Assembly: GCF_016863295.1 (NCBI RefSeq)
Contig: NZ_BOOP01000008.1
Coordinates: forward strand, 124,001-188,000
Source: Planotetraspora phitsanulokensis
GTDB lineage: Bacteria; Actinomycetota; Actinomycetes; Streptosporangiales; Streptosporangiaceae
Length of the DNA: 64,000 nucleotides
Direction: 5' to 3'
The notes under the pieces are model-generated. The model was given only the letters and a program-made list of their open reading frames with translations. It searched no databases and was not told where the DNA came from. The position numbers and the translations under genes were made by a program. Positions 61,487 to 64,000 of this stretch are shown here, piece after piece. Positions within the stretch are counted from its first letter, which is position 1. Each line of letters starts with the position of its first letter.

Positions 61487-62704
61487 TCAGCGGATCCAGC
61501 CCCCGGAGGTGAGCAGGGTGAGCACGGTCCCCACGGAACGCTCGACCGTCACCCCGGTGGTGTCGATCACGAGCTCGGCGTCGTCGGGCGCCTCGTACGG
61601 ATCGGAGATCCCCGTGAACTCGGGGATCAGCCCCGCGCGGGCCTTGGCGTACAGGCCCTTCCTGTCGCGGCGCTCGCACTCCTCCAGCGGTGTCGCGACA
61701 TGGACGAGCAGGAAGTCGGCGCCGACCTCCTCCACCATGGCCCGCACCTCGTCGCGGGTGTCCGCGTAGGGCGCGATCGGCGCGCAGATGGCCAGGCCGC
61801 CGTGCCGGGCGACCTCCGCGGCGACGAAGCCGATCCGCCGGATGTTCAGGTCGCGGTCCTCCCGGGAGAAGGTGAGCCCCGCGGACAGCAACTGCCGCAC
61901 CACGTCGCCGTCCAGATAGGTGACCGTGCGCCCGCCCCGTTCGAGCAACGCGTCGCGCAGGCCGCGTGCGACCGTCGACTTGCCCGACCCCGACAGGCCG
62001 GTGAAGAACACCACGAGTCCCCGCCGGTGCGGCGGTCCCGGGATGACGACGGGGGCGGGCCCGGCGTAGTGCTCGGTCGCGCCGTAGTTGCGCGCCACAT
62101 GCTCACGCAACTCCAGGTCGATCTCGGCGTCCTCGCGGGGCGCGAGCGGCACGGCGACCACGGTCGATCCGGCCAGCCGCTCCGAGGCCTTGAGCGCCGC
62201 GCGCACCACCGAGGGGCCGCTCTCGCCGAACACCAGCGGCATCAGCACGATGGTGGCCTCCAGCTCCTCGGCCGTCGCGGCCACGTCGTCGAGGACGGTG
62301 GAGTCGAGCGGCCCCCGCATGGTCACGGCGAGGATCTCCCCGTCCGGGAGGTCCTTGCGGACCTCGTCGGGGGTACGGCGTAGCCGGGCGAACGGGCCGT
62401 AGGCGGGTGCGTCGAGTGCCGCCACCGGGCCGGCCGCGTGGTGGCCGTCCCGCTCCTCGACGGTCAGCGTGGCCACGGCCGCGCCCTCTGGATCCTTGAG
62501 CGTCACCCGGGCGCCGGGAGGGATGTCGTCGGGAAGGGCGAGTGTGATCGGGTCCGGCCAGGGCGTCCCGTCGGACAGCCGGCCGTTCTCGGCCACCGCG
62601 TTCGCGTCGGCCGAGGTCAGGAAGCCGGTCAGCGGCGCGAACGCCCCGGAGAGCAGCAACTCCAGGTCCGCCAGCTCCCGCGCGTCGGGAGTCCACTCAG
62701 TCAT
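61487..62704 (-). CDS. cysC: adenylyl-sulfate (APS) kinase with N-terminal ATP-sulfurylase-like domain
   Basis: 405 residues from the ATG at 62704. N-terminal 60 residues (L-L-L-S-G-A-F-A-P-L-T-G-F) are the PUA-like part of ATP sulfurylase; the middle region lacks the Q-x-R-N-P / H-x-G-H catalytic motifs. The C-terminal APS kinase (from about residue 225) has G-L-S-G-S-G-K-S-T, L-D-G-D-V-V-R, R-E-D-R-D-L-N-I-R-R-I-G-F and K-G-L-Y-A-K-A-R. It makes PAPS from APS. It complements the kinase-less CysN at 48617 and thus feeds the three sulfotransferases. Confidence 0.93.
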   Translation of the reverse strand: MTEWTPDARELADLELLLSGAFAPLTGFLTSADANAVAENGRLSDGTPWPDPITLALPDDIPPGARVTLKDPEGAAVATLTVEERDGHHAAGPVAALDAPAYGPFARLRRTPDEVRKDLPDGEILAVTMRGPLDSTVLDDVAATAEELEATIVLMPLVFGESGPSVVRAALKASERLAGSTVVAVPLAPREDAEIDLELREHVARNYGATEHYAGPAPVVIPGPPHRRGLVVFFTGLSGSGKSTVARGLRDALLERGGRTVTYLDGDVVRQLLSAGLTFSREDRDLNIRRIGFVAAEVARHGGLAICAPIAPYADTRDEVRAMVEEVGADFLLVHVATPLEECERRDRKGLYAKARAGLIPEFTGISDPYEAPDDAELVIDTTGVTVERSVGTVLTLLTSGGWIR

Positions 62705-62822
62705 TCGTCTCTTCCGATCGATTCGGTCGGCAACGCTCTTCGTGTCGCTTGGTGTCGTTCGGACGCATAGCGGGAGGGTGCGCAAGGCGTCTAGAAGCCG
62801 ACAGTATTCCTTGGAGGTGATT

Positions 62823-63344
62823 GTGGACGCCGCAGACGAACGACGTTTCCGCGAGTTCGTGTCGGCACGGTCGCCGGCGCTGATGAAGCTGGCGTTCCTT
62901 CTGACCGGAGGCGACCAGCACACCGCCGAGGATCTCGTGCAGACCGCCCTCGCGAAGGCGGTCGTGAAATGGCAGCGCATCGAGGACCCCGAGGCGTACG
63001 TCAAGCAGATCATGTACCGCCAGCGGATCAGCTGGTGGCGCCTGGCCTCGAGGCAGCGGGAGACGACGATGGCCAGGCTGCCCGAGGCGGCGGCGGCCGA
63101 CGGCACGAGCGGGGCCGAGCTCCGGCTCGTGCTGCGCCACGCGCTCGCCCGGCTCACGCCCCGGCAGCGGGCCGTGCTCGTCCTCCGGTACGCCGAGGAC
63201 CTGCCCGAGGAGACCGTGGCCCGGCTTCTCGGGTGCTCCGTCGGCACGGTCCGCAGCACGGCGCACCGGGCGCTCGCTCGGCTGCGCGTGACCGCGCCGG
63301 AACTCGCCGATTTCCGACTCTCCGTCAGCGAGGTGACCTCATGA
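62823..63344 (+). CDS. ECF-type sigma factor (SigE70-like group)
   Basis: 173 residues from a GTG at 62823, with GGAGG five bases upstream (an earlier GTG at 62817 overlaps this site). Region 2: F-V-S-A-R-S-P-A-L-M-K-L-A-F-L-L-T-G then A-E-D-L-V-Q-T-A-L; region 4: L-T-P-R-Q-R-A-V-L-V-L-R-Y then G-C-S-V-G-T-V-R-S. This group often lacks a classical anti-sigma partner. Its ATGA overlap with the next gene suggests that membrane protein fills the role. Divergent from cysC, with 118 bases between. Confidence 0.9.
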   Translation: MDAADERRFREFVSARSPALMKLAFLLTGGDQHTAEDLVQTALAKAVVKWQRIEDPEAYVKQIMYRQRISWWRLASRQRETTMARLPEAAAADGTSGAELRLVLRHALARLTPRQRAVLVLRYAEDLPEETVARLLGCSVGTVRSTAHRALARLRVTAPELADFRLSVSEVTS

Positions 63345-64000
63345 CGCCGCGAATCCTCAAGGAGACCATGGACGAATGGTCCCGTGAGGCGCACGTCCCC
63401 GCGGACCTGGCCGACCGGGCGCTTCGCCGGCGCGGCCGACGGCGACTCGGCACGGCGGCGATCGCCGCCCTCGCGACGGCCGCTGTGGTCACGTCGGTCG
63501 CCCTCGTCGTTCCCCGGTTCGGCCCGCACCGCCCCGTCGCCACGCCTACACGGCACGAGGTGATCCACCTGGCTCCGGCACACCGGCCTCCCGCCAAGGT
63601 CACCAGCGGGGACGACACCGACGGCAGCGTCCTGAAGGACACGGTGAACTCCCCGCCCAAGAAGATGGTCGCAGCCGGGCGCGTGGCGCTCTCGGCCTAC
63701 TGGACCGGCACATACCGCACTACCCCTAACGGCCCCGATACGCGTGGCGGCACCTGGTACCTCCTCGACCCGGTCACCCGGACGTACCAGAAGACCCCGT
63801 GGGCGCACCTCGACGTCGCGCCGGGGCTGCGGTACGCAGCGGTGCTGGAGAAGACCCTTCCCACGAGCAGGATCGGCGTCTTCGACATGGAGACCCGCAG
63901 GGTGCTCGCCTGGATCCCGGTCGACCGCCCCGTCGGCGGGGTCGCCTGGTCGCCGGACGGCACCAGGCTGGTCGCCACGACCTATGACGGGGATCCCGAC
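63341..64000 (+). CDS. membrane-anchored protein coupled to the sigma factor (3' end outside window)
   Basis: 220 residues visible, starting at the ATGA of the sigma gene stop. A cytoplasmic N-terminus of about 45 residues (M-T-P-R-I-L-K-E-T-M-D-E-W) is Arg-rich near its end, then one span (about 46-65: I-A-A-L-A-T-A-A-V-V-T-S-V-A-L-V-V) and an external part. After residue 160 it has W-Y-L-L-D-P-V and V-A-W-S-P-D-G-T-R-L-V strands, typical of WD40/TolB-like propellers. Sensor or anti-sigma role is inferred from context. The gene continues past 64000. Confidence 0.8.
   Translation, partial: MTPRILKETMDEWSREAHVPADLADRALRRRGRRRLGTAAIAALATAAVVTSVALVVPRFGPHRPVATPTRHEVIHLAPAHRPPAKVTSGDDTDGSVLKDTVNSPPKKMVAAGRVALSAYWTGTYRTTPNGPDTRGGTWYLLDPVTRTYQKTPWAHLDVAPGLRYAAVLEKTLPTSRIGVFDMETRRVLAWIPVDRPVGGVAWSPDGTRLVATTYDGDPD

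Noticed and set aside
1-64000. CRISPR arrays, insertion sequences, prophage or integrase genes
   Set aside because: No regularly spaced repeats with unique spacers and no transposase or integrase motifs were seen.

Overview
The window is high-GC DNA with frequent GTG and a few TTG starts and many 4-base ATGA/GTGA gene overlaps. It also carries mycothiol-type maleylpyruvate isomerase homologues and the order rsmI/pmt - metG - tatD - rsmA - ispE - ABC-F - glmU - prs - rplY - pth. This points to an actinobacterium; the family-level impression (Streptosporangiales-like) is an inference from gene content only.

Layout. 1-12 kb is an accessory/regulatory region. It holds a cut-off TetR regulator, a lipoprotein, an HxlR regulator divergent from a frameshifted NAD(P)-binding gene, an alpha/beta hydrolase with Cys in the nucleophile position, two DinB/maleylpyruvate-isomerase-like genes, an amidohydrolase, a PadR regulator with a perfect 31-bp operator and its membrane partner, a phosphotransferase, and a small protein made of repeated G-Y-D-R DivIVA-like motifs. 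11.7-30.4 kb is conserved housekeeping (protein O-mannosyltransferase, rsmI, two glycosyltransferases, metG, tatD, rsmA, ispE, ABC-F). Two paralogous two-gene modules are inserted here: a membrane Ser/Thr kinase followed, with overlapping codons, by a secreted FG-GAP beta-propeller. They lie on either side of rsmA.

30.4-40 kb has a secreted alpha-carbonic anhydrase, a TamR/tam pair with a perfect 22-bp palindrome, a polyphosphate group (CYTH-CHAD protein, Nudix-phosphatase, ppk), a TetR regulator with a very long charged helical tail, and an acyl desaturase. 40.1-44.7 kb has tRNA-Gln(TTG), glmU, a 38-codon ORF coupled to prs, prs, a structured intergenic region, rplY and pth, with a DEDDh exonuclease converging on pth.

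45.3-62.7 kb is best read as a locus for a sulfated extracellular glycan. The plus-strand arm encodes the initiating sugar-phosphate transferase, a CysQ-type PAP phosphatase, CysD, a 40-codon bridging ORF, CysN, a sulfotransferase, a GT2 and a WecG/TagA transferase. The minus-strand arm, read from about 60.2 kb, encodes a Wzz-like protein, an O-antigen ligase/polymerase, a phosphotransferase, a sulfotransferase, a flippase and another sulfotransferase, all joined by 4-base overlaps. A GH26-like lipoprotein and an APS kinase lie beyond. Together these supply APS and PAPS, recycle PAP, build a lipid-linked unit, sulfate it, flip it and polymerise it. A VapBC pair sits between the arms. The window ends in an ECF-type sigma factor coupled to a cut-off membrane protein.
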